Assembly (NCBI GenBank): GCA_964469925.1
Contig: CAYXZL010000012.1
Coordinates: 1 to 35,074 of the forward strand
Reading direction: 5' to 3'
Length of the DNA: 35,074 nt
Source: CAYXZL01 sp964469925
GTDB taxonomy: Bacteria > Patescibacteriota > Gracilibacteria > Absconditabacterales > Absconditicoccaceae
Shown: one piece after another, positions 9,745-18,478 of the stretch
Position numbering within the stretch: position 1 is the first letter of the stretch
How the letters are laid out: each line of letters begins with the position of its first letter
Position numbers and translations under genes: made by a program
Notes under the pieces: model-generated
Database searches by the model: none
What the model was told of the DNA's origin: nothing
Seen by the model: only the letters and a program-made list of their open reading frames with translations

Positions 9745-9991
9745 GAAAAGCGCATAGATATACTACGCGCTCCATAACCGAGGGAGCACCGCCAGCATTT
9801 ATTAATGCCAGTACAATCACACAACAAATCGCGATATGATGGTACGGACACAAATAAGTACCGGCACTCCCTGGCAAAATATCCGGTTTGCTAGGTAGCA
9901 AACCTAGATGTTTTGGCTGGATACAGCCGTTGGACACCGATTCGAGAGATGGGAAGTTGGGGGCCATCTACTCAGTGTCCGATAATGAGTA
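9745..9991 (-). ncRNA. Unclassified structured RNA, about 245 nt, ending in a terminator-like hairpin
   Basis: The 437 bases between the glucosaminidase and pilus ATPase genes hold a GC-richer block with many exact inverted repeats (plus coordinates): 9750-9757/9763-9770, 9795-9799/9804-9808, 9841-9845/9858-9862, 9885-9891/9898-9904 (7 bp), 9915-9919/9924-9928, 9948-9952/9964-9968 nested in 9932-9937/9975-9980, and 9969-9974/9986-9991. GGGAG at 9782-9786 can pair with CTCCC at 9867-9871, closing a multibranch, or its neighbour GGAGC with GCTCC at 9769-9773. I place the RNA on the minus strand because the last hairpin (9750-9770) is followed there by TTTTCT and a TATACT box precedes the first hairpin. 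There is no coding frame and no downstream minus-strand gene to control, so a free RNA is more likely than a leader. It lacks signatures of RNase P, tmRNA and SRP RNA. Confidence 0.55.
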
Positions 9992-10102
9992 TACGACAAC
10001 AAGCCTTCTAAGAAAAAACTTAGACAAACAAGAGAGAAAAGAGATTGACAAAAGTGAATAGTGTTTCAAAGTATGGAGACGAGACAAAGAAGAGAGAGAT
10101 AA

Positions 10103-10158
10103 TTGCCAAAATAGACGCACAGGACTATAATACAGACACCATTTACTGTAGGTGTTTG
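10103..10158 (+). promoter_or_regulatory. Promoter and leader hairpin of the pilus ATPase gene
   Basis: TTGCCA at 10103-10108 and TATAAT at 10126-10131 are 17 bases apart, a near-consensus promoter. The short leader then folds into a hairpin of CAGACACC (10133-10140) with GGTGTTTG (10151-10158), loop of 10 bases, ending 8 bases before ATG 10167. The hairpin sits where a ribosome would bind, so it may reduce or gate translation; that is inference. No Shine-Dalgarno sequence is visible. Confidence 0.55.
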
Positions 10159-10166
10159 TATAAACC

Positions 10167-11477
10167 ATGGACTCACAATTCAAAAAAGCTTTAGAGCAGG
10201 CAATCATCCATACAGATATTATAAAGCTCTTTGACAATCTCCTCACATTTGCAGTAGAAGAGGGAGCATCGGACATTCATATAGAGCCTTTTGAAAACTA
10301 CTCAAGAATCAGAATAAGAATCGACGGCGTCATGGAAGAAATCATGCAGTATCCAAGAAGTATGCATGAAAGTGTAATTTCAAAGTTCAAAATAGAATCA
10401 GGTCAAATGAGACCAGATGAAAAAAGGCTTCCCCAGGATGCAAGGGTATCAACCATGACACTAACCAACAAAGAAATAGACCTACGTGCTAGTACATTAC
10501 CGACGATATGGTGAGAAAAGTTGGTAATGCGTATTGTTGATAAATCTAAAAGAATACCTGAGTTAAAGGTGCTAGGAATATCAGGAAGCAACGAAGAAAT
10601 TATTATAAAACACTTAAAAAGACCCAATGGAATAATTTTAAATACCTGACCGACATGATCGGGTAAAACGTCAACGTTGTATGCGTGTTTACAGGAGATC
10701 AACAAGGTAGATGTAAATATTGTGACCTATGAAGACCCCGTAGAAAACAAGTTGCAGTGACTATCACAGTCACAGGTTAGATCAGATATTGGTTTCACCT
10801 TTGCAGCATGACTAAGGGCAGCATTGAGACAAGATCCGGACATTATCATGGTGTGAGAAATTCGCGACGCAGAAACCTTAGAGATGGCAATGGAAGCGGC
10901 AATGACATGACACCTGGTTTTCTCTACGGTCCATACAAACTCCTCAGCAGAAACAATCACAAGAGTAATTAACCTGTGAGCAAAGTATTATATGATAGCT
11001 GGCACTTTCAATCTCGTCATGGCACAAAGACTATGCAGAACAATTTGCCCACACTGTAAAGCTACGCATAATATTAGCAATACAGAATGACACAAACATG
11101 CTAGAGAAGCCTTTCAAAACATTGACAAAGAAAAATTAAAAACTGAAATCATAAAAAGAAATATTAGACCCGAACAATGGACAGCTTTCATCAATGAAGG
11201 AATTGCTTACTATGGATCAGGTAAGGACCCAAACACAAACAACATCTGCAGTCACTGTTGATGAACAGGTTACAAATGAAGAATAGGTGTGTTTGAGCTT
11301 ATGGATTACAATGATCTGATAAAAGACATGCTGATAAAAGAGAAAACAGCATTTGAAATAGAAAAAATAGCCCTGCAACAGGGAATGATTGACTTAGAAA
11401 GAGACGGAATATTCAAAGTAATGCAAGGGATAACAACACTAGATGAGGTCTATAGGATAGTAACACATAGGAATTAA
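10167..11477 (+). CDS. Type IV pilus/type II secretion assembly ATPase (PilB/GspE family), short form
   Basis: Hexameric ATPase that powers pilin assembly at the inner membrane. 436 residues. EEGASDIHIEPFE opens the N2 domain. The Walker A GPTGSGKT at about 161-168 has two of its Gly encoded by TGA (10647-10649, 10656-10658). The Asp box and Walker B-like RQDPDIIMVGEIRDAET lie at about 222-238, then TGHLVFSTVHTN. A zinc site, CRTICPHC plus ICSHCGGTGYKGRIG, is typical of PilB/GspE, and the C-terminus has VFELM. The family usually has 550-600 residues; the N-terminal MshEN-type domain is missing here. A TAA lies in frame directly before ATG 10167, so the short start is real. A coiled-coil membrane protein follows 13 bases later, probably in the same operon. 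I see no other pilus genes in the window. Confidence 0.9.
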
Positions 11478-11490
11478 CTTAATAATAAGG

Positions 11491-12240
11491 ATGAAAAAAA
11501 AGTACCCATTACAACGAGTAATCGCACTAGCACTAGGATTTACTGTGACGGTATTTTTTATGTATATGAAAAATTTATGAGCAGAACCAAAAACCAAGCT
11601 AACGCTAAATTATAATACATTTCAGGATGAAGCACTTGATTTGATCAATATACAAATAAAGGTGGCAAAATGATCCTACACTGCAAGCAAAGTGATAAAA
11701 AATGATGAAACAGGTTTGTGAATAATACAGAGAGCTAACCAATTATTAAATCAGGATATCGTAAGCTTATTGAAAAAAAGTAGCAAAAAAGAAGTAGAGT
11801 TAAGTAAATATATATCACAGTTAGAGGGAATACATGATCAAGCAATCGTTCAGGAACAACTTTTGCAAAGTAAGCGCCAAGATGCACAGGCAAAGCAGAA
11901 TGAGTGTACACAACAAAAAAATCTAGCAGACCAAAATTTTAAGCTGTGAATAGAAGAAAAAAACCAAGATATCGTGAAACAGGCACTAGAAGATTCACAA
12001 AAATTTTGATGATGTCAAACACAGCAGCAGGTTGTGTATAATGCATACACGATTTTATTGAGTAAACTACAAGAAAGGAGAAAACTGATAACAGACAAAA
12101 AAAATATATTACAATGAAACTATGACATTATTATCGAGAATGTGGATTTGTTTGAAGACAAAAGTCTTCTCATAGAAGAACTCTTACAGGTGAGAAATAA
12201 ACTAGAAAGTATACAAAAGCAAAGTTCACTTCTTCAATAA
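11491..12240 (+). CDS. Membrane-anchored coiled-coil protein, unknown, 249 aa
   Basis: AATAAGG stands just before ATG 11491. The product has a basic N-terminus, one hydrophobic segment (about 10-28, an uncleaved anchor or signal peptide), then about 200 residues rich in Gln, Lys, Glu, Asn and Leu. These form long helices and probable coiled coils. One contains the run LAD-NFKLG and two Cys that may pair (ECTQQK and GGCQTQ). Five TGA codons are read as Gly. No domain is recognised. Its position 13 bases after the pilus ATPase suggests co-expression and perhaps a role in pilus or envelope assembly, but this rests on location only. The gene is convergent with the thioredoxin-like lipoprotein, 10 bases away. 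Confidence 0.7.
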
Positions 12241-12250
12241 ATACAGAAGA

Positions 12251-12718
12251 CTAGCGTAATCAAGCTCAAGAACTTGCATCACCACCGTGAGTATTGACCA
12301 GAGAAATACGATCAAGAATAGCAGCAAGAGTTTTGTCGCGTTTGACAGACCTAGTAAGCTCATAACCAGAGGAGTCAAGGTAAATCAAGCTATGAGTAGA
12401 AAATACCTTATAGTGATCCTTCCAAGCAGTATCCTTGTCAAAGTCAAAAGTAAGAATACGAAGATTGCTAGGTATCTGTGCGATATTACGAGCGATATCT
12501 TCGTCCAAAGCTCTACAGGTAGGACACCAGCTAGTACCAAAAAAGAGAACTAACGCATCATCAGAAGCAAGTGCTCTCTCTATATGACCAGAGCCAGAGT
12601 GTTGGTAGCGTACCGTTTCATGCTCATCAGCTCAAAAAGATCAATAATGCTGACTTTGGCACCCAGCTAAAAAAAGAGAGAGAAAGGAAACCACAGAGAG
12701 TAAAGAAATCTTATTCAT
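12251..12718 (-). CDS. Thioredoxin-like lipoprotein
   Basis: 155 residues. The N-terminus is a lipoprotein signal peptide ending in the lipobox LFLAGC (about 14-19), so the protein is probably anchored on the outer face of the membrane. The thioredoxin fold follows: ALVLFFGTSWCPTCRALD carries the redox motif W-C-P-T-C, then LRILTFDFDKDTAW and STHSLIYLDSSG complete beta strands of the fold. The usual cis-Pro loop reads STHSLIYL, without an obvious Pro, which is unusual. The C-terminal extension is short and Gly/Ser-rich (several TGA codons). Likely role is thiol-disulfide exchange on exported proteins. Start ATG 12716-12718 is set by the signal peptide. The gene is divergent from recG across 91 bases, which must hold both promoters. 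Confidence 0.8.
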
Positions 12719-12809
12719 AAGATCACAAGAATTAAAACCTCTCCATACACCGAGATTGTAATCAAAGAATGCATCCTTATCATAGCGATACTTTGTTTAG
12801 AAACAAGAC

Positions 12810-14990
12810 ATGGAAGATCTCAAAAGCGTATTAAAAACAACAAGCAAATACACAGACATCCTTTCCATAAATAGCATAAACACTCTCAAAGATTTGCTCT
12901 ACTATTTCCCACGTAGCTATGAAGACAGATCAAAACTGACTCCTATTTCAGAAATTTTTTTCAAAGTAGAAGCAAATGCCACGCTCACGATACAGGGTAA
13001 GATCATAAGCAAAAAAATGACAAAGAGAGCAAACAAAATACTACGAGAGCTGATAATAGAAGATGAACACAACAATACAGGACATATCTTTTTTTCCAGC
13101 AAAGCATACCAAGTAAGGTCCATAAAAACACAACAACACTACATGGTAATAGGAAAACCTCAAATAAAAAGCGGTCAGATCAATTTTTGGTATCCTGAAA
13201 TCATAGAATCAGGTGACAGAAGCGAAAAAAGGAAAGATCTAGATGAATACCAAACGTGAAGGATCTATCCAATTTACCCAGAAGTTATGTGAATAAAAGC
13301 CTGACGGTTTGCTCAAAAGATACGAAAGCAATGTGATGCTATACCAATAGTATGTCCCGAACACTTACCCAAACAATGTGTAGAAATCTTCCAGTTGTTA
13401 GACCTCCCAACAACAATAAAACAAATGCACTTTCCTGACTCATGGAAGCTTCACGAAAAAGCAAAAACCAGGATTTTTTTTGATAGACTGTTGAAAATAC
13501 AATTGCATGCACAACTCTTCAAAAATGATTATAACAAAAAAACGACTAATACAAAAGAACAGCTCACGATAGAAAAGATTACGAAAAGAGATGAGGTGCC
13601 ACGCCAACAAGAGTACCTCATAAAAGGCGACCACAACAAAAAAAGAGAAAGTACAGAAGAAAAGAACAGCGTACCAGATCGGGAAATAATTAGGGAGATA
13701 ACACAAGCATTGCCTTTTGAATTGACGACAGCACAAAAACGTGTCATTAAAGAAATGATAGAAGACATTCACAAACCCAGAGCAATGCTAAGACTATTGC
13801 AGTGAGACGTAGGTAGCGGAAAAACAGTAGTGACAGCCATCGTGGCATATTATATCATCAAAAAAGAGGGGTGACAAGTGGCTTTTCTTGCTCCACTTTC
13901 AATTCTTGCACAACAACACTACGAAACGCTAGCAAAATTGCTTCTGCCGCTATGAATAAAAATCGCCCATATTGCATGATCACACAAAACATCATACAAA
14001 GAAAAACTAAAATCAGACCTATTGCATGGAAAAATCGACCTTGTCGTAGGAACACACGCTCTTATCCAAGATGATGTAAAATTTGAAAGTCTCCAACTAG
14101 CAATTGTTGATGAACAACATAAGTTCTGAGTAAATCAAAGAGCTTTTTTCAAAAAGTGCTGATCGCCACACATTATCCAAATGAGTGCGACACCCATCCC
14201 AAGGTCGCTTGCACTAGCATATTTTGGTGAGTTCGACGTAAGCATCATTGATGAGTTACCAAAAGGGAGAAAACCTATTACCACAAAGATTGTGACAGAA
14301 AAGCAGTTCATCAAGCTCAGACCATGGGTAGTAGCAAAACTGTCTGAAGGACAAAAAATGTTTGTTGTGACACCACTGATCGAGGAATCGGAAAAAATGG
14401 AAAATCTCAAGGCAGCTACCACAGAACGAGAAAAAATATGCAGCTTGTTCCCAGAATACAAAAACAAAATAGGATTAATACACGGAAAACTAAAAGCAAA
14501 AGACAAAGAAAAGATAATGGAAGCCTTCAAAAAGGGCACATACACTATATTAGTCGCTACGACCGTTATTGAAGTAGGAGTAGATATCAAACAAGCAACC
14601 CTCATGATTATCAAAAATGCTGAGAGGTTTGGATTGTCTCAACTACACCAGCTTCGCTGAAGAATAGGAAGAAATGATTTGGCAAGTTACTGTTTTCTCG
14701 AGACACATAATGCCTCAGGGGATACATACAAAAGACTCAAGGCAATGGAAGAAACCAATGATGGATTCACTTTAGCAGAGATTGATTTACGCTACCGTGG
14801 TTCAGGAGAAATATTATGAACAAGACAGTCAGGAGAAACTGACATCCCACGAGAAATAATCTCTGACACCTCCTTTGTCGAAAAGGTGAAAAGAGCAGCT
14901 AATCGATTACTAGAGCATTACCCAAATTTAGAATGACTGGATCAATTGGAAGAACTATTGCATGCAACAGCACCTACATTACTCGTATAG
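12810..14990 (+). CDS. recG: ATP-dependent DNA helicase RecG
   Basis: RecG remodels stalled forks and Holliday junctions. 726 residues, within family range. An N-terminal wedge domain (about 1-200) contains the family's DLLYYFPRSYEDRS. Then come helicase motif I LQGDVGSGKT (about 330-339; the Gly of LQG is TGA 13803-13805), AFLAPLSILAQQH (Ia), VVGTHALIQ, motif II DEQHKFGVNQR (about 434; DEQH instead of the usual DEQHRFG), motif III MSATPIPRSLA, HGKLKAKDKE, ATTVIEVGVD (V) and QLRGRIGR (VI). The C-terminal RecG segment with FTLAEIDLRYRGSGEILGTRQSG is present. A charged insert of about 50 residues with many Lys, Glu and Asn lies before motif I (about 13530-13690). The gene starts 91 bases from a divergent gene. 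No terminator is visible. Confidence 0.95.
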
Positions 14991-15052
14991 ATAATCGAAT
15001 AAGAGATACAAAAAGGATAAATGTCGTCTTAAAACAATACTAAGACAGTTTG

Positions 15053-15081
15053 TTGACATATTATGGTATTAATGAAATAAT
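15053..15081 (+). promoter_or_regulatory. Promoter for the secreted protein gene at 15115
   Basis: TTGACA at 15053-15058 and AATAAT at 15076-15081, spaced by 17 bases, 33 bases before ATG 15115. The first ten bases, TTGACATATT, equal those of the promoter at 8976, which suggests one main sigma factor with a strict -35 preference. Confidence 0.6.
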
Positions 15082-15114
15082 ATAAGTAATGTTATATTTA
15101 AAGATAAGTGATAT

Positions 15115-16188
15115 ATGAAAATAAGCCATCAGATAGGCTATGGAGTAATCGCCGGCTGGCTCTGTGCATGAGCGGTGTTTTTTTCGATCAGGCAAACCTA
15201 TGCGATGGACACACAAGAATCAAAAGTAAAGTTGGAGACGAATTGTCTAGCTGAACAAGTAATAGTAGATATTAGCAATCTTAACTTTTCAATTGATCCA
15301 TCTGGATCACCGCAATACGCATGATGAGAGCGGTTAAGCTGATCATATAGCAGTGATTACTATGGAAATGTCGTTTTTTCGTGAGTAATAGTAGAAGACA
15401 GAAACGCCAATTGTGATATAAGTCGATCACAAGGAAACAGCACAGAAAACGCTCTTCGATATCTCACTATGAGTGCAGGCGAATTTAGTGCACATGACGG
15501 ACAAGTCACCTATAGACTAACACCAGCAGTGCAAGCAGATACAAGTTTTGATTATGGAGATAACCAGTCAAATATGCACTTTGCCATCAAAGATAATCCA
15601 GTCGTACAAACACTATCAGGTTCGCTATCACAGCAACTCATCCAAGAAGGAGACATTACCATCATGCAAACCGGTAGTCTCACAGCATTGGAAAAATACA
15701 TACTCAAAAGGAACATCCAATGAGGAGATCAAAGAAAAATAATACTACAGTACACACCAAGCATCGACCTCACATTACCAAGCAACATGCCAACTCTTCC
15801 TTTCGAAGGATCACTATACATAAATCTCTATGCTCTGGCACATGGCGACAATACACGATTGGGTTGAGAGGAAACAACGCAAACAGGAGCCGTCAGCACA
15901 GGAAGCCAATGACCGATGCCGATACTCACCCTCAAACAGTATGCACAACAAAAAGCCTCTCAATTAGATGATCTAAACAATAGAGAACATAATAATTTTA
16001 TCATCAACATGAGAAGCCTCTATAGGCAGGGAAAAATAACTAGAGATATCTATAACAATCTCAGGAAAAATAAATACGAAAAATACTTCAATAAGCTGGA
16101 GCAGGATTTTGAAAAGCAAAAACTAACGGAAAACGATTATAGACAGATACTCAGTAGTATTATTGACACGATCGATACCTTGCTCTAA
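15115..16188 (+). CDS. Secreted protein of unknown function with helical C-terminal repeats, 357 aa
   Basis: The N-terminus is a signal peptide: a hydrophobic stretch from about 8 to 25, then RQTYAMD with a likely cut after TYA. Residues about 35-260 look beta-rich, with many Thr, Ser, Asn and Gly and two isolated Cys pairs early on; I recognise no domain. The C-terminal about 90 residues are charged helices with two similar units, RSLYRQGKITRDIYNNLRKN and LEQDFEKQKLTENDYRQI. These resemble SHOCT-like modules (Leu/Ile-Thr-x-x-x-Tyr/Phe after a basic turn). Nine or more TGA codons are read as Gly. Promoter at 15053. The stop TAA 16186-16188 overlaps the stop of the convergent gene by 4 bases. 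Confidence 0.7.
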
Positions 16189-16586
16189 GACGAACCAGTT
16201 GAATCACCTTTCGCATCATCAGGCTTCTTCCCTGTCTTTGGGTCTGGAAGTCACACCGCCTTAGCAAAAAATCTTACAACAGACTCTATTCAGCGATTAA
16301 GAGCTTTGTCAGGATTAGCTTTTACATCACTAACAAACTGTTGAGCATCCTGTGATATTTTTTTCGGATCAAGATTTTCTACAAAATCCTTCCCCTGTTG
16401 TATGACACGCTTACCTTTCTCCGCCATATCTTTGAGATCAAGCTCTTTCGCTTTGTTGATGCCTTGTCTGACAACTTTTTCAGCTTCTTGAGAAAAGGCG
16501 GTCACATGATCAGATTCCAAAAAATCTTTAGCTTTATCAGTCATCCCGTCAAGGAGTTTCTTAGCTTTTGTCGCATCAAGTGCCAT
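16185..16586 (-). CDS. Small helical hydrophilic protein, unknown, 133 aa
   Basis: ATG at 16584-16586, stop TAG at 16185-16187. The product is almost entirely amphipathic helix, rich in Lys, Asp, Ala and Gln, with repeating units such as KAKELDLKDMAEKGKRVI and KDFVENLDPKKISQDAQQF. It ends in a short hydrophobic patch (VVRFFAKAVGLPDP) and a disordered Gly/Ser/Asp tail. It has no Cys, signal peptide or membrane helix in this form. An upstream in-frame ATG at 16652 would add 22 residues with no helical pattern, so I prefer the later start. Function unknown; it looks like a structural or stress-type helical protein. Confidence 0.6.
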
Positions 16587-16663
16587 GGAAGGGTTGCAAC
16601 ACACAATAAAATTACGTACACTATACACATGCACTTTAGCAAGACAATCCAAAAAAAGAAAAA

Positions 16664-17677
16664 ATGTCAGACATCATCACCATTGATAAAAATGGTTCAG
16701 GTCAGAGGATAGACAAGTATCTGTCTGATATATTCCCCTATAGCAGAAATTTTTTTCATCACATCATCGATAGGGGAGGAGTACGCTTATCAAATAACAA
16801 AAGTATCAAAAAATCCCACAAACTCAAAGAAGGAGAGAAAATTCATATTGATTCTCTCAAAAGATATCTAGATGGAGCAGTCATGGAAGAGGCTCCCCAA
16901 ATAGAAATTCCTATCGTCTATGAGGAAGAAGACTATATTGTGATCAACAAACCCAAATGAGTCCTATCACATCCAAACAGCATTCGAGACGTCTGATCAC
17001 CCTCAGTCGTGTGACGACTCTATCATCATTACAAAGACCTACCAAGCATCGGAAGTTTCGTGAGAGCATGACTGATTCATAGACTGGATAAAGAAACAGA
17101 CGGACTGATGATTATAGCCAAAACAGAAAAAGGACTAGCTCATTTCAAAAAACTCTTTCAGCAAAAAAGCGAATCAGACAGTATAGAAGCCAAAGAAGCC
17201 GTCCCTCTCAAAAAGTTTTATCAAGCAGGCTGTCGAGTAAGACCAGAGTGACAAGATTTTCTCGATACACTGCTTCTATGAGCAAGACAAGAAAATCATG
17301 ATAGGATCATTGCCTACAAACTGTCCAAACCACACTATATCATCCAAGACGTAGTACCTAAGGTCCCGCATAGTATGATCAAAACATGAATTACTAAAGT
17401 CTTAGAGATCAAACAATCTCCAGATGATAGAATATCATGACCATATCCACACATCACGCTTTACCTCGAAATCCTCACAGGACGCACACATCAGATCCGC
17501 TACCATCTATCAGAGCATGGACTTCCCGTCATGGGAGACTATCTCTATGGCATTGAGCAAGACCAGAAAACCAAAGACACACAGCAGTCACTCCAGCTTT
17601 CAGCACACAAACTCCTATTTCAAAACATCAACAGAGAAACAAAAGAGTTATCAATAAAGACAAAAGATATTGACTAA
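16664..17677 (+). CDS. RluD/RluA-family pseudouridine synthase
   Basis: Isomerises uridine to pseudouridine in 23S rRNA or tRNA. 337 residues. The N-terminal S4-like RNA-binding domain (about 1-65) contains GQRIDKYLSDIFPYSRNFF and KKSHKLKEGEKI. The catalytic domain begins at EEDYIVINKPKGVLSHP (about 89-105, one Gly from TGA), and AGLIHRLDKETDGLMIIAKT carries the catalytic Asp in HRLDKxTxGL (about 138). Near the C-terminus, LTGRTHQIRYHLSEHGLPVMGDYLYG is the conserved TGRTHQIRxH block, here cited only as a landmark near 17475. There is an insert around 17150-17260 rich in Glu/Lys/Ser. The substrate cannot be assigned from sequence. Confidence 0.9.
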
Positions 17678-17757
17678 TAAAAATACTTTCTTAGAAAGCA
17701 GGCTCCTACGACAAATCGTCCACCGAATATGAAAAAAAAGAAATCAAAAAAAAGAAC

Positions 17758-17856
17758 ATGACGGAAGCTAAAAACCGTCAAAATCAAAGAAACAAAGAAA
17801 AAGCCCTTGGGAAAAGCAAAAGAGGGAGCCCCCAAAGAAAACAAGCAAAAAACTAA
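17758..17856 (+). CDS. Possible very short basic ORF (32 aa), or an overlapping 61-aa ORF at 17729-17914
   Basis: Two overlapping frames are open here. ATG 17758 gives a 32-residue peptide of mainly Lys, Arg, Gln and Asn (MTEAKNRQNQRNK...) ending in TAA. ATG 17729 gives 61 residues, nearly half Lys, ending at TAA 17914, inside the next ORF. Composition resembles the ORF at 17895 (shared AKxxQNRQ-like, Lys/Arg/Gln pattern). A-rich sequence yields Lys codons by chance, so either may be false. No Shine-Dalgarno is visible. Confidence 0.25.
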   Translation: MTEAKNRQNQRNKEKALGKSKRGSPQRKQAKN

Positions 17857-17894
17857 GTTCACCCATCACATTCATCTTAAATGTAAGTTGACCT

Positions 17895-18041
17895 ATGGCC
17901 AAGAAAGTTGGTAAAACACAAAGGGGAAAAGCAGTCGAACTTCGGGAACTTCGGACTGCAAACGAAAACAAAACGCAAAACCGTCAGGCTCCGGTAAAGC
18001 CAACAAGAAACAAAGGAAGACGAGATAAGGCACGGGGTTAA
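17895..18041 (+). CDS. Small very basic protein, 48 aa, unknown
   Basis: ATG 17895-17897 to TAA 18039-18041 with no TGA inside. The peptide begins MAKKVGKTQRGKAVELREL and continues with Lys/Arg/Asn/Gln and RRDKARG at the end, so it is highly cationic and probably nucleic-acid binding if made. Codons (CGG, CTT, GGT, CCG) are GC-richer than in neighbouring genes. It includes a 9-base tandem duplication (GAACTTCGG twice at 17938-17955, coding ELR-ELR) within a 9-bp hairpin between 17931 and 17959. The stretch could instead be structured RNA. Confidence 0.4.
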   Translation: MAKKVGKTQRGKAVELRELRTANENKTQNRQAPVKPTRNKGRRDKARG

Positions 18042-18067
18042 CTGTCTTTTGTCTTTCAAACATTTCC

Positions 18068-18148
18068 GGTGCCGCGTATCCCGCCTTAGGTATTCGCGGC
18101 ACCACTCCCTACAATCCCCATCAAGCCCGGCGTATCCGTCCGGGCCTT
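18068..18148 (+). other. Two GC-rich hairpins, possible structured RNA
   Basis: Hairpin 1: GGTGCCGCG (18068-18076) pairs with CGCGGCACC (18095-18103), 9 bp with an 18-base loop that starts TATCC and ends GGTATT. Hairpin 2: AAGCCCGG (18123-18130) pairs with CCGGGCCTT (18140-18148), with one bulge and loop CGTATCCGT. No T-run follows either, so they are not ordinary terminators on the plus strand. The block is much richer in GC than its surroundings. Confidence 0.5.
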
Positions 18149-18236
18149 GCCATACAATAAAAAAACAGAAATACTATTGCCAAATGATAAGAAAAGATTA
18201 GATAAGACAGATTAATAAACCACAAAATTAGTAACT

Positions 18237-18365
18237 ATGAGCTTAACAGCAAGAATTAAGGCGATGAAGAAAAGATTAAAATTGACTTTGGGAAACCAAA
18301 AAAACAAGTCAAAAAAGAGGAAATTACTGATTTGGGGAAGAGGAAGAGGAAAGAGGGATAGATAG
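18237..18365 (+). CDS. Small very basic protein, 42 aa, unknown
   Basis: ATG 18237-18239 to TAG 18363-18365. The peptide starts MSLTARIKAMKKRLKLTLG and ends in LLIWGRGRGKRDR; about one third of residues are Lys or Arg. A probable amphipathic helix comes first and a Gly-Arg tail last, as in small ribosome- or nucleic-acid-binding peptides. No family is recognised. It lies between two hairpin clusters and before a terminator, which supports transcription of this strand. Confidence 0.4.
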   Translation: MSLTARIKAMKKRLKLTLGNQKNKSKKRKLLIWGRGRGKRDR

Positions 18366-18373
18366 CTCATTGA

Positions 18374-18409
18374 GGTTAGGTGCTGCATTACAACTTAGCA
18401 GCACCAACC
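18374..18409 (+). other. 12-bp hairpin
   Basis: GGTT-A-GGTGCTGC (18374-18386) pairs with GCAGCACCAACC (18398-18409) with a single bulged A at 18378 and an 11-base loop. No T-run follows. It sits between the 42-aa ORF and the terminator, and may stabilise the transcript 3' end or belong to a larger RNA fold. Confidence 0.55.
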
Positions 18410-18427
18410 ATTAAATTAGAATTATAC

Positions 18428-18466
18428 GATCCCTGACCGTATTCGTGTCAGGGCGATCTTTTTTTT
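18428..18466 (+). terminator. Rho-independent terminator
   Basis: CCCTGAC (18431-18437) pairs with GTCAGGG (18447-18453), extended by GAT/ATC across a small bulge. The loop is CGTATTCGT, followed by eight T (18459-18466). It ends any plus-strand transcript of the small-ORF region. The leftward gene's stop codon lies at 18479-18481, just beyond. Confidence 0.85.
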
Positions 18467-18478
18467 ATGAAAAAAAAG

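Noticed and set aside
9947..9957. tRNA T-arm-like sequence GATTCGAGAG
   Set aside because: Flanking bases do not form a 5-bp T stem or a cloverleaf.
9530..9967. Long minus-strand open frame over the structured region
   Set aside because: Its translation has no domain-like pattern, it crosses several perfect hairpins, and it runs into the glucosaminidase gene on the other strand.
9745..9991. RNase P RNA, tmRNA, SRP RNA or a cobalamin/c-di-GMP riboswitch
   Set aside because: I find no GAGGAAAGUCC, no TTCGAC/CCA-type tRNA-like ends, no GGAAGGAAGCAGCC-type SRP loop and no B12 box; one GGGAAG stretch is not enough.
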